Shown: positions 45,162-54,752 of the stretch, in pieces
Numbering within the stretch: the first letter of the stretch is position 1
How the letters are laid out: each line of letters opens with the position of its first letter
Assembly: GCF_900102055.1 (NCBI RefSeq)
Contig: NZ_FNBA01000003.1
Coordinates: 434,001-498,000, forward strand
Length of the DNA stretch: 64,000 nucleotides
From: Ulvibacter litoralis
GTDB lineage: Bacteria > Bacteroidota > Bacteroidia > Flavobacteriales > Flavobacteriaceae
Direction of reading: 5' to 3'
Program-made: the position numbers and the translations under genes
Notes under the pieces: generated by a model
Database searches by the model: none
The model's input: only the letters and a program-made list of their open reading frames with translations
Told to the model about the DNA's origin: nothing

Positions 45162-46205
45162 ATGTTAGATTATGTAGTGATTGGTGGAGCGCAAGCAGGA
45201 TTGTCTATAGCGTACCATTTAAAAATAATGAATAAAAAGTTCTTAGTTATTGATGGTGAAAAAGAAATAGGCGCTTCATGGTTGAATCGATGGGACTCTT
45301 TAAAATTGTTTACGCCTACTGAGTACAATCATTTACCAGGGTTACAGTTTGATGCTCCCAAAAAACATTATCCAACAAAACTTGAAGTCGCCAACTATTT
45401 TAAATCCTATGTAGAAAAATTTGAAATTCCGGTGCAACTCAATACATTAGTTACTTCCGTGCGTAAAACAGAAAAATGTTTTTATATAGCGTATGAGGGT
45501 GGTGAAATGGAAGCGAAAAATGTAATTGTAGCTACTGGGCCATTCCATATTCCTTACACGCCTCCTTGTCATACAAAGATTTCAGAAAGTATCGTTCAGA
45601 TGCATAGTAACTATTACAAAGGGGTGTATCAGTTGCAAGAAGGAGATGCGTTGGTCGTTGGAGGAGGAGATTCTGGATATCAAATTCTGAATGAAATTTC
45701 TAAAGATGGCGCTAGAACGGTTTACTTTTCTGGCGATACGACGGTGAAGTCGCTCCCTCAAACTTTTTTAGGGAAAACACTGTGGTGGTGGTTTACAATG
45801 ATCGGCTTCTTAAGTTACAGTAAGTATAGTTGGATAGGGAAGAAGCTCAATTCGGTAACTCAACCTGTGATTGGTACTGATGTTAAGGAAATTCTTTCTA
45901 GGAAGAATGTGATTACTGTGGGAAGGACAAAAGATGCAATCAATACTGAAGTCATTTTTCAGAATAAAAAAGTTTCAACAATTAAAAACATTGTTTGGGC
46001 AACAGGATATCGTCCCAATTTTAAATGGATTGAAGGGTTAGAGTTAGATACAGATGGGTACCCAAAAAACTTTAGAGGAGTCAGTAATATTGAAGGCCTG
46101 TATTTTATCGGGCTCCCTTGGATGTACACTCGCGGATCTGCAACTTTAGGAGGCGTTTCAAAAGACGCTAGTTATCTAGCTGAAATAATGAGAGCCGAAA
46201 ACTAA
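45162..46205 (+). CDS. CzcO-like flavin-dependent oxidoreductase
   Basis: A 347-residue cytoplasmic flavoprotein of the CzcO/flavin monooxygenase group. The FAD-binding Rossmann motif is VVIGGAQAGLSIAYHL at the N-terminus (about 5-20), and the NADPH-binding motif is LVVGGGDSGYQI in the middle. The ATG at 45162 was chosen over the ATG at 45123 because the promoter box lies between them and because the flavin motif then begins within a few residues. Substrates are unknown; the family oxidises small molecules such as amines, thioethers or ketones. It stands alone on the plus strand. Confidence 0.85.
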   Translation: MLDYVVIGGAQAGLSIAYHLKIMNKKFLVIDGEKEIGASWLNRWDSLKLFTPTEYNHLPGLQFDAPKKHYPTKLEVANYFKSYVEKFEIPVQLNTLVTSVRKTEKCFYIAYEGGEMEAKNVIVATGPFHIPYTPPCHTKISESIVQMHSNYYKGVYQLQEGDALVVGGGDSGYQILNEISKDGARTVYFSGDTTVKSLPQTFLGKTLWWWFTMIGFLSYSKYSWIGKKLNSVTQPVIGTDVKEILSRKNVITVGRTKDAINTEVIFQNKKVSTIKNIVWATGYRPNFKWIEGLELDTDGYPKNFRGVSNIEGLYFIGLPWMYTRGSATLGGVSKDASYLAEIMRAEN

Positions 46206-46329
46206 AAGTTATATTGTAATCTTTCAGAAAAAATAGGGTTTCCTAGTTTCCTTGATAAAGGCGTTGCTTTTAATGTAAATGCAAAGTATAGCAGGGAATG
46301 TTTCTCAGAATTACTAATTCCGTAGTGTC

Positions 46330-47280
46330 TTATTCATTTACAAAGTCAAGTATTGATTGCCTTTCTCGATTGATGGTTAATTTAGTGACATCAGGACGTG
46401 AATAGTGACCTACTGGATCAAAATTTTGACATTCTTCTAGGACTCTATTGAAATCTAGTGTTTCTATAATGAGCCCTTCCTTATTGATAACGGGAGCTAC
46501 CATCCATTCTCCATCAGGGCCTGCAATACACGAACCGCCATTCGCTAAAATGGGAGGCGCATTTTCTAATATTTTTGCTAAATGAGGGGTTTCTTTAGGG
46601 AAATCGTCTTTAGTCATTAAACTGGAAACGGATATGACATACGATCTTGATTCTTTAGCGATAAATTTTGTGATGTCTTTTGTGTTATGTTCGCCTCCTG
46701 GCCAAACTGCGATATGAAGATTCTCTCCTAAACCATAAAGTGCAGTTCTCGCCAAAGGCATCCAGTTTTCCCAACAGTTTAATCCGCCGACAGTAAAATC
46801 TTTCAACGGATGCACTTGCAGTCCGTTGCCATCTCCCGGAGCCCAAGTCAAACGCTCTTCATAAGTGGGTTGTAGTTTTCGATGTACTGACTTTATCTCA
46901 CCCAATTGGTTGATGTAAACCAAGGAACAGTAAATGCTATGTCCACCGCGATTTTGTGCTCTTTCAATGATGCCTAAATAAATAGCAATATTGTATTCCT
47001 TCGCTAGTTTACATACTTCGTCTAATTCTCCTTTCTCAATTTGAATTGAATTCCTAACATAATGCGCATGTAATTCTTTCTGAATGGTCGAGTTCCATTC
47101 AGAACCATTGGTTAACGACACCCAAAAAGGATAACCGGGTAGTAAGCCTTCCCCAAAAATGATCAATTCACAGTTTTGTTTCCCCGCATTTTTGATAGAA
47201 GTTATAATTTTTGCTAGTGTTTTTTCTTTGTTCAACCATACGGGTGAAATTTGAGCTAGTGCTACCTTTAAAGTATTCAT
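46330..47280 (-). CDS. Nitrilase (branch 1 carbon-nitrogen hydrolase)
   Basis: A 316-residue cytoplasmic hydrolase. The catalytic triad is visible: Glu44 (FGEGLLPGYP), Lys135 (HRKLQPTYEER) and Cys169 (GGLNCWENWMP). The GLNCWENW block is the mark of true nitrilases, which convert R-CN to the carboxylic acid and ammonia, rather than of amidases or ureidopropionases. The substrate is unknown. A CTATCTTAG motif lies about 116 bases upstream. It is followed at about 200 bases by the FAD monooxygenase gene on the same strand, so a catabolic link between the two is possible. Confidence 0.9.
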   Translation of the reverse strand: MNTLKVALAQISPVWLNKEKTLAKIITSIKNAGKQNCELIIFGEGLLPGYPFWVSLTNGSEWNSTIQKELHAHYVRNSIQIEKGELDEVCKLAKEYNIAIYLGIIERAQNRGGHSIYCSLVYINQLGEIKSVHRKLQPTYEERLTWAPGDGNGLQVHPLKDFTVGGLNCWENWMPLARTALYGLGENLHIAVWPGGEHNTKDITKFIAKESRSYVISVSSLMTKDDFPKETPHLAKILENAPPILANGGSCIAGPDGEWMVAPVINKEGLIIETLDFNRVLEECQNFDPVGHYSRPDVTKLTINRERQSILDFVNE

Positions 47281-47395
47281 TGCTTTTTATCGTATTGAAT
47301 TCTATTTTTATAATAGTTTATGCTGAAAATTATAATCATTTGTGTTTTACAATTTTTGAAGTTCAGTAAAACGAATGTAAAATCATTATCAAAAA

Positions 47396-47403
47396 CTAAG
47401 ATA
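47396..47403 (-). promoter_or_regulatory. TTATCTTAG motif upstream of nitrilase
   Basis: The minus strand reads AATATTTAGTTATCTTAGTT, the most diverged of the five copies, about 116 bases upstream of the nitrilase start. Confidence 0.35.
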
Positions 47404-47481
47404 ACTAAATATTTGATGGACGCTGCTGAAAGCTCTAAACTTTAAACGAAGCGACGAATCTGGTATGAATAATTGTACTTG

Positions 47482-48951
47482 CTACGTGTCTTTTCTTTTT
47501 AGACACTTCCCTCTGGGTTCGTCACCTTCATGGAGTACAATTTCTGAATGTAGAAACGCTGCAGCTTTAGCCGATTCTTTTACTTTTGAAGCACTACGTT
47601 CTAACATTTCCGCTTCAAATTTGGCTAGTACACTCTTTCTAATTCCAACCTTTTTCCATTCAGAGAAAGGATTGCATCCCTTTGTAATTTCTCTAGCAAG
47701 TGCTAGCGCATCCAATAATGCTTGATTTGCTCCTTGTCCTTTAAAGGGACTCATTGGGTGAGCAGCATCACCAATAAGTGTTACGTTCTCACCTTTCGCT
47801 AATAATTCTGACTCGAGTAATTCTCGGTCATAAACGGGATAACCAGAAATATGAGTTTCTGGAGTTGCTGTTAAAATTTGTGGAATAGGATCATGCCATT
47901 GCGTTCTACGACATGCTTCTTCCTTAAGTGCTTTTACTCCTTTATTACTAAGTGCTATGGCTTCTTTTTCGGGCATTGGGAAACTTAGTTGCCACATTAT
48001 AGCGTCTGCTGTATAGGGCATCATATAGATTCGCTCATTTCCATTGGCTGTTTGAAATACCGTGGCCGAATCTAACAACGAACTGTCAACACCCTCGAGA
48101 CTTTCCAAAGAACAAATACCCAGAATTACAATACAATCTAAGTAGCGTAAAGGGGTAACATCCTCTCCAAGTAACAATCGTCGTATCGAACTACGAATAC
48201 CATCGGCGCCAACCACAAGATCAGCCTGTGCTGTTTTTTTAGCTCCATGTACTTGAAAACTCAGTACCACACCTGCTTCTTTAGATTCCGTAAAGTCTAC
48301 TAATTGGTGGTCCCATTGTACAACATCATGACCGCCTAATTGCTCTAACAAAGTTAAACGCAAAGACTGTCGTGCGATATGTATGTTTGAGCGTTTTGGT
48401 GTTTTTGGTGAATCTGACTGCATCCACTTTCGCATTCCCCATTCTCCAATCACCTTTCCATCTGTAGTATGTACTAAATGTCTGGTTGAAATGACTCCTT
48501 CTTTTAAAGAAAGAATGCCAAATGCTTCTATTGCTTTACTAGCTTGTTGTAAGGTGAGTCCATAGCCTTGAGATCGGGCATCGAAGGATTTATCTCGTTC
48601 ATAAAGGGTAAAAGGGATGCTACGATGTAAACACGCCACAGCAAGTGCAACGCCACCAATACCACCTCCAATAATAGCAACGTGAGGGTAGTTTTCTGTG
48701 TCAGGTATGGGGTGGTTTTCAGAAGAAATTAATCCAGATCCAGAGCAGTTTGCACATGAATCTAAGTGGCGTTTAGGACGTACTGGAGCAGTACCCTCTC
48801 CATTCGTATTTTCAAATTGAGCTACTGCAGCCTGATAACGTAGGCGAACCTTCTTCCGCAGGCGTCGGCTTTTTTTTCCGCGTCCCTGACATTCAGTACA
48901 CATAGTCCAATGGGTCGCATCATTTACCTCCTTTATCACTTTTTCGTTCAT
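47482..48951 (-). CDS. FAD-dependent monooxygenase with DnaJ-like zinc finger
   Basis: A 489-residue flavoprotein with an unusual N-terminus. Residues 17-74 carry two DnaJ-type CxxCxGxG repeats, C18-TE-C21-QGRG and C66-AN-C69-SGSG, likely binding one zinc ion with the basic loop between. A classical aromatic-ring monooxygenase follows: the FAD motif VAIIGGGIGGVALAV (about 90-105), a DLVVGADGIRSSIRR motif and GDAAHPMSPFKGQG. Such enzymes hydroxylate aromatic or polyketide substrates using NAD(P)H and oxygen. The zinc finger may recruit a partner or substrate. It is upstream of the nitrilase gene on the same strand. Confidence 0.85.
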   Translation of the reverse strand: MNEKVIKEVNDATHWTMCTECQGRGKKSRRLRKKVRLRYQAAVAQFENTNGEGTAPVRPKRHLDSCANCSGSGLISSENHPIPDTENYPHVAIIGGGIGGVALAVACLHRSIPFTLYERDKSFDARSQGYGLTLQQASKAIEAFGILSLKEGVISTRHLVHTTDGKVIGEWGMRKWMQSDSPKTPKRSNIHIARQSLRLTLLEQLGGHDVVQWDHQLVDFTESKEAGVVLSFQVHGAKKTAQADLVVGADGIRSSIRRLLLGEDVTPLRYLDCIVILGICSLESLEGVDSSLLDSATVFQTANGNERIYMMPYTADAIMWQLSFPMPEKEAIALSNKGVKALKEEACRRTQWHDPIPQILTATPETHISGYPVYDRELLESELLAKGENVTLIGDAAHPMSPFKGQGANQALLDALALAREITKGCNPFSEWKKVGIRKSVLAKFEAEMLERSASKVKESAKAAAFLHSEIVLHEGDEPRGKCLKRKDT

Positions 48952-49094
48952 TTAAGCTACACCTTAACTTGTCGCTAAGAGGAAGATTTCCTCGATACAA
49001 GTACTGCTATACGATTTGAGGCTGTAAAATTACTATTATTTATTTTAGTCTCAATTTCGGAAAAATGGTAATAACGGCCTATTGTTATCGGCTG

Positions 49095-50096
49095 TTATTG
49101 TTTTAAAAACTGAACCAAAGGATTTATAAAATCATTGAATCTTTCAATATGAGGTAAGTGTCCTGTGTTTTTCAATTCAACTAATTGCGAATTTGGAATT
49201 TCTTTTTGTGTTCGTTTTCCTAGTTGGTCATATAGCCCCATCGTTTTTCTAATGTCATCGGACACAAGAGGCTTTCCTAGAGCTGTTCTATCTCTCGTTC
49301 CAATTATTAATAATGTAGGAACAGTTATGTTTTTAAATTCATAAACTACCGGTTGTGTAAATATCATATCGTAGGTAAGTGCTGCATTCCAAGCGATGGT
49401 TTTGTAATCAGAATTTAATGTCCAACCCGCTAATAGGTTTACCCATTGGTCGTATTCTGATTTCCATTGGTTGTCATAGTAATTTACCAATTGGTATTTT
49501 TTGATGCCTTCGTAGTTCTTCTTCAGTTCATTTTTATACCACCATTCTACAGGTTTGTATGGAACTTTTAGTTTCCAATCTTCCAATCCAATTGGGTTCT
49601 CTAAAATTAATTTTTCCGTAGTTTTAGGATACATTAGTGCAAAGCGTGTAGCTAACATTCCGCCCATAGAATGCCCTAAGATTGCTGTTTTTTTAATTTG
49701 TAATGTATCGAGGAGTGTTTTTGTGTTTTGTGCAAGTTGTTGAAATGTGTAGTGAAAATGTTGAGGTTTTGATGATTTTCCAAAGCCAACTTGATCTGGA
49801 ACTATGACACGAAACCCTTCTTTATTTAACGCTTCAATTGTCGTTTTCCAATAGGCCCCGTTGAAGTTCTTCCCGTGAATTAAAACAATGTTTTTTCCAT
49901 TATAATTGTCAGGCTTTATATCCATATAAGCCATTTGTAGATTTTGCTCTTGTATGGTTAGTTCTAAAGTTTCAACAGTAAAAGGGTATTCATAATTTGA
50001 TAATTCTACGTCTAACCATTGTAAATTATCATTTTGTGCGTGGTTCAATTGTGAAAAGAGGATGACGATTAGCAATCCTAGGAGATTCTTTTTCAT
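49095..50096 (-). CDS. Secreted alpha/beta-fold hydrolase
   Basis: A 333-residue exported serine hydrolase. The signal peptide spans 1-21 (ending NHAQ). The oxyanion segment is IVLIHGKNFNGAYW, the nucleophile is the Ser of GHSMGGMLATRF, and the catalytic His is probably in KNTGHLPHIERF near the C-terminus. The sequence resembles haloperoxidase/epoxide-hydrolase-like alpha/beta hydrolases with a cap region in the middle. The substrate is unknown. It sits alone among minus-strand genes, with a 380-base gap upstream. Confidence 0.88.
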   Translation of the reverse strand: MKKNLLGLLIVILFSQLNHAQNDNLQWLDVELSNYEYPFTVETLELTIQEQNLQMAYMDIKPDNYNGKNIVLIHGKNFNGAYWKTTIEALNKEGFRVIVPDQVGFGKSSKPQHFHYTFQQLAQNTKTLLDTLQIKKTAILGHSMGGMLATRFALMYPKTTEKLILENPIGLEDWKLKVPYKPVEWWYKNELKKNYEGIKKYQLVNYYDNQWKSEYDQWVNLLAGWTLNSDYKTIAWNAALTYDMIFTQPVVYEFKNITVPTLLIIGTRDRTALGKPLVSDDIRKTMGLYDQLGKRTQKEIPNSQLVELKNTGHLPHIERFNDFINPLVQFLKQ

Positions 50097-50477
50097 TTCT
50101 TAAATTTCTAATGTTTAATAATAGCTTTTCTTAGTTGAAAGGTAGCCGGGACTAGATTAAACTACAAATACAATCGAGTTCAATTTTATCAGCAGCAAAT
50201 ATAAAACAATGTACTTTGCAATTCCTTTTTCAAAGGGCTTGGTAGTACTAAAGTATTCCCAATTAACATTGCGTTATACGATCTAAATTGAATACTCAAT
50301 TAAAAAAAAATTATACTAATACCTCCTTTTTTTAGATTCTAAGAAGGTTAAATCAGAAAGCAGAATCGTTAGATAGTTGCAAATATCTTATATTTAGTTT
50401 CAGAAAAAATAATGATTCGTATGCGTTGTATCTTGTTTGATGCTTTTAAGGTTACTTTATATTTAGCTTCAGTAGAA
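50097..50477. other. Intergenic region with short repeats, no gene
   Basis: No supported frame. It holds TTTCAGAAA (50398-50406) inside a pair of near-identical 15-mers, TATATTTAGTTTCAG at 50389 and TATATTTAGCTTCAG at 50458, 69 bases apart. A third relative lies at 58316. Confidence 0.45.
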
Positions 50478-51020
50478 TTACTGAAACAAAACGTATCTAG
50501 GTGGAACAAGTCCGTTTAGTCGTATGTAGACAAGCATTTGCCCTCTATGATGTGTAATATGATCAGCTAGTAATAAGAAAATTTGTCGTTTAGATCTATT
50601 CAGACCAAAATAGTCTAACTCATCATCTAATTGAGTTGTATCAAATTCTTTTATTAAGTGTATAGCTTCATTAAATGTTTTGTCAATGGTGGCAATCATT
50701 TCTTCTTTAGACTTATTCGCAACTTTATAAATGGTGTCAGTTTTCCATTCTCGAGATTCTCGCCCTCCTAATAATGATTCGCTATGCCAGTCAATAGCAT
50801 ATCCAATATGCATTAAGTTTTCGGCAAAGGTAAAAGATTCTGGTGTTGCTTTAAAATTATATTTTTCCTCTGGCATCATTTCAGCCACAAGGATTAAATA
50901 TTTTTTTGAATTCTCTAACCGTTCCAAGTAATCTTCAATAAAAACATCCTGTTGTGCAAGCAGCGGTGATGCAACTAAACTAAATAGCATAAGGGTTGTT
51001 AAAATGAGTATCTGCTTCAT
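50478..51020 (-). CDS. Exported DinB-family protein
   Basis: A 180-residue protein with a signal peptide (1-22, ending LLAQ) followed by a four-helix DinB bundle. The three metal-binding histidines are visible as His71 (NLMHIGYAIDW), His154 and His158 (DHITHHRGQM), and the family ending RLNGLVPPRY is intact. DinB/YfiT proteins are putative thiol-dependent or hydrolytic metalloenzymes, usually cytoplasmic; here an export signal is clear, so it acts in the periplasm. Substrate unknown. It is 14 bases downstream of the phosphoesterase gene, so the two are probably co-transcribed. Confidence 0.85.
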   Translation of the reverse strand: MKQILILTTLMLFSLVASPLLAQQDVFIEDYLERLENSKKYLILVAEMMPEEKYNFKATPESFTFAENLMHIGYAIDWHSESLLGGRESREWKTDTIYKVANKSKEEMIATIDKTFNEAIHLIKEFDTTQLDDELDYFGLNRSKRQIFLLLADHITHHRGQMLVYIRLNGLVPPRYVLFQ

Positions 51021-51034
51021 CGTATTTAATTTTT

Positions 51035-52204
51035 TTAGTTGTTTTCGATAATGAAAGAATACGGATCAAATAAACTCCCGTCAACCTTTAGAAAGTCTCC
51101 GCTTAGAGATTTTTTCTTAATGGTTAAAGTTACAATTCCTGGAATAGCATCGGTTACACAGGTGCCATCTGCCAAATAATGTCTGACTTCTCCATCTGCA
51201 TTTGGGTCGCAAGCATCGGGATATTTCTTTAGATCTAAACCAGTGGTTTTACCCGCAACACCCACATGTGCTTGAATTAATCCATCCGACTTTTTATACA
51301 TTTTATTGTCTTGGTTTCCAACGCAATTTGGATTCGCTCCCGATGGGGAAGTGGTTAGAGCTATAGAAGAACAGTCCGTTTCATTAATTTTAAGGGGCTT
51401 TGTTCTCCAAATATTGTGCGAACTTGCAGTCAGCAATACGTTTACATTGTATTTTGAAGCTAGATCAATCATCTCTTGACTATTAACGAACGATTGGTTT
51501 TTACCCATATCAATCCAAGGAAGATGATTAATATGAATAATCCAATATCCTTTTTTTTGTGCGTCTGCATAGACTGCTTCGACCCATTTATAATTCTCAC
51601 TTCCTTCAGCATATTGAAGGTTTAAATATCTCTGCATTTCAGTAGGTTCCATCTCACTTTCTTGAAATGCAACAGAGGTAGCAACAATCCTTACTTTGGT
51701 CTCTCCTTTAACAATATCATTAAACCAGAGATACGGGTATTTGCCCTCATAATCGTGTCCGGATAGCTTTCCAGTGGGTGGGCGAACTGCTTTCTTTCCG
51801 CTAGGAAAATTGAGTGTTTTAGCATAGGTCATTACATCTCCATCTTGACTTTTGCTGTCATGATCTCCAGCTACAAAAAGCATGGGAGTATTGCCAACAA
51901 TTTTGTTTGCTTTGGAAGCCCAATTCTTTGCATTTTGAATATTGTAATCAAAATCATTATCAATACCGTCATACGATAAATCTCCAAGCATTAATATTAA
52001 GTCGTGAGAAGCTCCTTTTTTGAGGCTTAATTCTGTGGCTCCGTTTAGTCCCCATTTGTCATCCCAATCTCCTCCAACGGCAATTGTTATGACTTCTGAT
52101 GATTCGATGTTATTTAAACTTGAAGTGCTTGTTATTATTGTTGAACAAGAAAAAAGTGTGCTTACAATAATGAGGAAAGAGACAATTAGAATACTATTTT
52201 TCAT
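51035..52204 (-). CDS. Metallophosphoesterase lipoprotein
   Basis: A 389-residue exported lipoprotein (lipobox LFSC, Cys20) of the calcineurin-like phosphoesterase fold. Dimetal site motifs appear in order: GGDWDDKWG, LMLGDLSYDG, FVAGDHDS and the IHINHLPW His motif. Such enzymes cleave phosphate mono- or diesters. Relatives include purple-acid-phosphatase-like proteins. The substrate is not indicated; nucleotides or phospholipids are possible. It precedes the DinB gene. The first Gly-Asp-Trp-Asp motif replaces the usual D-x-H, so metal binding is slightly unusual. Confidence 0.82.
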   Translation of the reverse strand: MKNSILIVSFLIIVSTLFSCSTIITSTSSLNNIESSEVITIAVGGDWDDKWGLNGATELSLKKGASHDLILMLGDLSYDGIDNDFDYNIQNAKNWASKANKIVGNTPMLFVAGDHDSKSQDGDVMTYAKTLNFPSGKKAVRPPTGKLSGHDYEGKYPYLWFNDIVKGETKVRIVATSVAFQESEMEPTEMQRYLNLQYAEGSENYKWVEAVYADAQKKGYWIIHINHLPWIDMGKNQSFVNSQEMIDLASKYNVNVLLTASSHNIWRTKPLKINETDCSSIALTTSPSGANPNCVGNQDNKMYKKSDGLIQAHVGVAGKTTGLDLKKYPDACDPNADGEVRHYLADGTCVTDAIPGIVTLTIKKKSLSGDFLKVDGSLFDPYSFIIENN

Positions 52205-52668
52205 AATAATTATTTATAGACTTTGAAGCTAACCGGACACGCTAAATCGGAATTGGTTTTGTTTAAAATGAACCTCTTAATAGTATCGTTATTTGCTGTA
52301 ATGATACTTCCTGGATTGTAATTATTTTGAGCGCTCAAATATTATTTTGAAGAGGCAAGCAGTATAAATACTCCAATTAATTTTTTAGTCATACAATCAA
52401 ATTTGTTGTGTTACTTAATTTAGGCCAACTTTTTCAAATAATCACCAAAGGTTCGTATGCTAATTTTTCATTGAACGCGACATTTTTTATAGTGGGGACA
52501 CTTTTAAAGGTTCTTTTTAATTCTGAAAATTCAGAATTTACTGAGAATCATATAAGTAACTTGTTACGTTTTTTTGAAAAAACCAATTTAGTTAATAATT
52601 TCTTGCGAGCATAATTCTACTAGGTGAGAAGCTCTATTTATAAAATTTAAAATCGATTGGATGATAAA
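52205..52668. other. Intergenic region containing repeat copy 1
   Basis: No supported gene. A plus-strand frame at 52408-52614 is weak and overlaps the repeat copy (52581-52640); I reject it. The rest is AT-rich. Confidence 0.45.
52581..52640 (-). repeat. Coding-like repeat, copy 1 (3' of ABC exporter)
   Basis: It matches 54642-54702 over about 60 bases. On the minus strand both copies read as a tail ending AS-x-L-x-ELCSQ-x-IIN-stop; this copy reads ASHLVELCSQEIIN. It continues the exporter's own frame beyond its stop codon at 52669. Confidence 0.6.
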
Positions 52669-54468
52669 TTATTTTTCAATTGTATTTGTAATTTTATCAA
52701 TATTTAAGCTATTAGCCATCGCATTAAAAATCTCGTAATAAGCACTTTTATTTTTATACAATTTTTCATGAGTGCCTTGCTCAACCACCTTGCCTTTTCC
52801 CATTACAATTACATTTTCAGCATCGATTATTTGAGAAATACTATGAGAAATAATAATTACTGTACGTCCTTTTTTTATAGCATCTAAGCTTTTTTTAATT
52901 TTTTCTGTGGCGACAGCATCTAAACTTGCGGCAGGTTCATCTAAAAAAATAATGGGTGGGTTTTTTAAAAATAATCGTGCAATTGAAACACGCTGTTGCT
53001 GCCCTCCTGAAAGTAAGGTTGCTTTTGAATTATAGCCTTCTGGTAATTCAATAATTTGTTCGTGTATATACGCTTGTTTTGCCGCATCAACAACTTCCTC
53101 ATGAGTGGCATCAACTTTTCCATAAAGAATATTTTCTTCAATACTTCCATTAAAAATATGATTTTTTTGAAGTACAAGGCCAATATTATCTCTTAACCAT
53201 TGGGTATTATATTCTTGCAAATCGACACCATCTAAAAATATTTTTCCAGAAGAAGGAGCATAAAATTTATCTAATAAGTTTATCACAGTACTTTTTCCTG
53301 CACCACTTAACCCCACCAAGGCATTGATGGTATTGGGTTTAATAACCATCGATACATCAAAGAGTGCTTTAGTACCATTAGGGTATGCAAAATCTATATT
53401 TTTAATTTCAAAAACCCCACTAATTTTTTCAGGAATATAAGAACCTCCAATTTCTGTTTCTTCGTGAGCATCCATAATTTCGAAAAAAGATTCAGAATAG
53501 ATCATTGCATCATTTACTTCATCATATATTCTGTGTAACTGACGAATAGGAGCCGAAACATTGTTGAAAAGTAAAATATGAAACATAATGGCACCTATCG
53601 TCATACTACCATTCAGAACAAAATAGGCTGTTAAAATAATGATGATTACGACTCCAAATTGTTCTACAAATGTCTTTACTCCATCAAATAAAAAACTTAA
53701 TTGTCGTGTTTTAAGTTGGTTTTCAGTCATTTCTAACTGAATGGTCTCATGCTTTTTGCTTTCTAAATTTTCTCTAGTAAAAGATTTTATAACGGTTATA
53801 GAATTGATTAAACTAATAATTCCATTATTTCTTGATTCCCTAAAGCCTCTCATTTTTCTTCTGAAACCTTTTAGTTTAGTAGCTTGCAAACTACTTATGT
53901 AAAAGAAAATAGGTAGAATGGCAAGACTTACAAAGCCTATATAAACATTAGCTTTAAACATTAGGAATAAAGCTATAAAGGCGTTGAAGAATAAGGGTAA
54001 TATGTCTATGAAAAAGTTTTTAACTAATTGGGTAAGACTGGTAACTCCTAAATCTATTCTTGTCTGTAACTTTCCGCTTTCATTGGCAGGAGAGCTGTAG
54101 AAAGCCATCCTGTAGGTTAATATTTTCTCCACTATATTTTGAGCAAAATCTCTTGAGATGTATATTTTCATTTTCTCACCATAAAACTTTTGTCCAAATT
54201 GTACTAAAGCATAAACTCCTTCTTTCAATAAAAGAATGACACTTATGGTTGTTAATAATGACAGACCATCTTTTACGGTTTTATTCGCTTCACTTAACAC
54301 CGTTAATTCGTCCACAGCATAGCGTAATACTAAGGCGTTAACTTGTGCTAAAAACGAACCAATTACGGTAAGCAGTAAAGTAGCAATTACTAAATGCTTG
54401 TAAGGTTTTATATAGACAAATAATTTTTTAAAAAGCGCTAGGAGAGAAAGTTTGGAAGAATCTTTCAT
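52669..54468 (-). CDS. ABC exporter, fused permease and ATPase
   Basis: A 599-residue MsbA/type I exporter half-transporter. The N-terminal 330 residues hold six membrane helices; the nucleotide-binding domain has Walker A GLSGAGKST (386-394), signature LSGGQQQR, Walker B IIFLDEP and a switch His in IIISHSISQ. It would act as a dimer to flip lipid or export a drug or peptide. Substrate unknown. A reading extension beyond its stop codon, together with a duplicate sequence upstream of its start, suggests a local duplication history. The ATG at 54468 follows a plausible promoter-rich gap. Confidence 0.9.
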   Translation of the reverse strand: MKDSSKLSLLALFKKLFVYIKPYKHLVIATLLLTVIGSFLAQVNALVLRYAVDELTVLSEANKTVKDGLSLLTTISVILLLKEGVYALVQFGQKFYGEKMKIYISRDFAQNIVEKILTYRMAFYSSPANESGKLQTRIDLGVTSLTQLVKNFFIDILPLFFNAFIALFLMFKANVYIGFVSLAILPIFFYISSLQATKLKGFRRKMRGFRESRNNGIISLINSITVIKSFTRENLESKKHETIQLEMTENQLKTRQLSFLFDGVKTFVEQFGVVIIIILTAYFVLNGSMTIGAIMFHILLFNNVSAPIRQLHRIYDEVNDAMIYSESFFEIMDAHEETEIGGSYIPEKISGVFEIKNIDFAYPNGTKALFDVSMVIKPNTINALVGLSGAGKSTVINLLDKFYAPSSGKIFLDGVDLQEYNTQWLRDNIGLVLQKNHIFNGSIEENILYGKVDATHEEVVDAAKQAYIHEQIIELPEGYNSKATLLSGGQQQRVSIARLFLKNPPIIFLDEPAASLDAVATEKIKKSLDAIKKGRTVIIISHSISQIIDAENVIVMGKGKVVEQGTHEKLYKNKSAYYEIFNAMANSLNIDKITNTIEK

Positions 54469-54641
54469 TTACATTGTATTTAGCTTAATCATTAAATAAT
54501 GGCTAGTTAGTGTTACCATGCTTGTGTTTGGTGTAGCACATAGTTATTATCAGCTACAAATTTAAATTTTACCTTTTAGTCCAAAAAAAATAAGGAGGTT
54601 TGTAAGAGCTGGAGAGGTAAATTTACACCAAATTTTATTTG

Positions 54642-54702
54642 AACCAATTTAGTTAATTATTTTTTGTGAGCATAATTCTAGTAGTGAAGAAGCCATAGTA
54701 TT
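54642..54702 (-). repeat. Coding-like repeat, copy 2 (upstream of ABC exporter)
   Basis: This matches 52581-52640. On the minus strand it reads ASSLLELCSQKIIN-stop, and the frame stays open for about 34 codons upstream. Two of six substitutions between copies are synonymous, hinting that both derive from a protein C-terminus. Confidence 0.6.
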
Positions 54703-54752
54703 TACGGGTTGTTTTGTGTTGTGATAGAGGTCTAATACGCTGTAACTTAAAT

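Noticed and set aside
52408-52614. Plus-strand frame of 68 residues upstream of the ABC exporter
   Set aside because: No family pattern or promoter, and it runs antisense through repeat copy 1. The minus strand explains the repeat better, so I leave it out as a gene.
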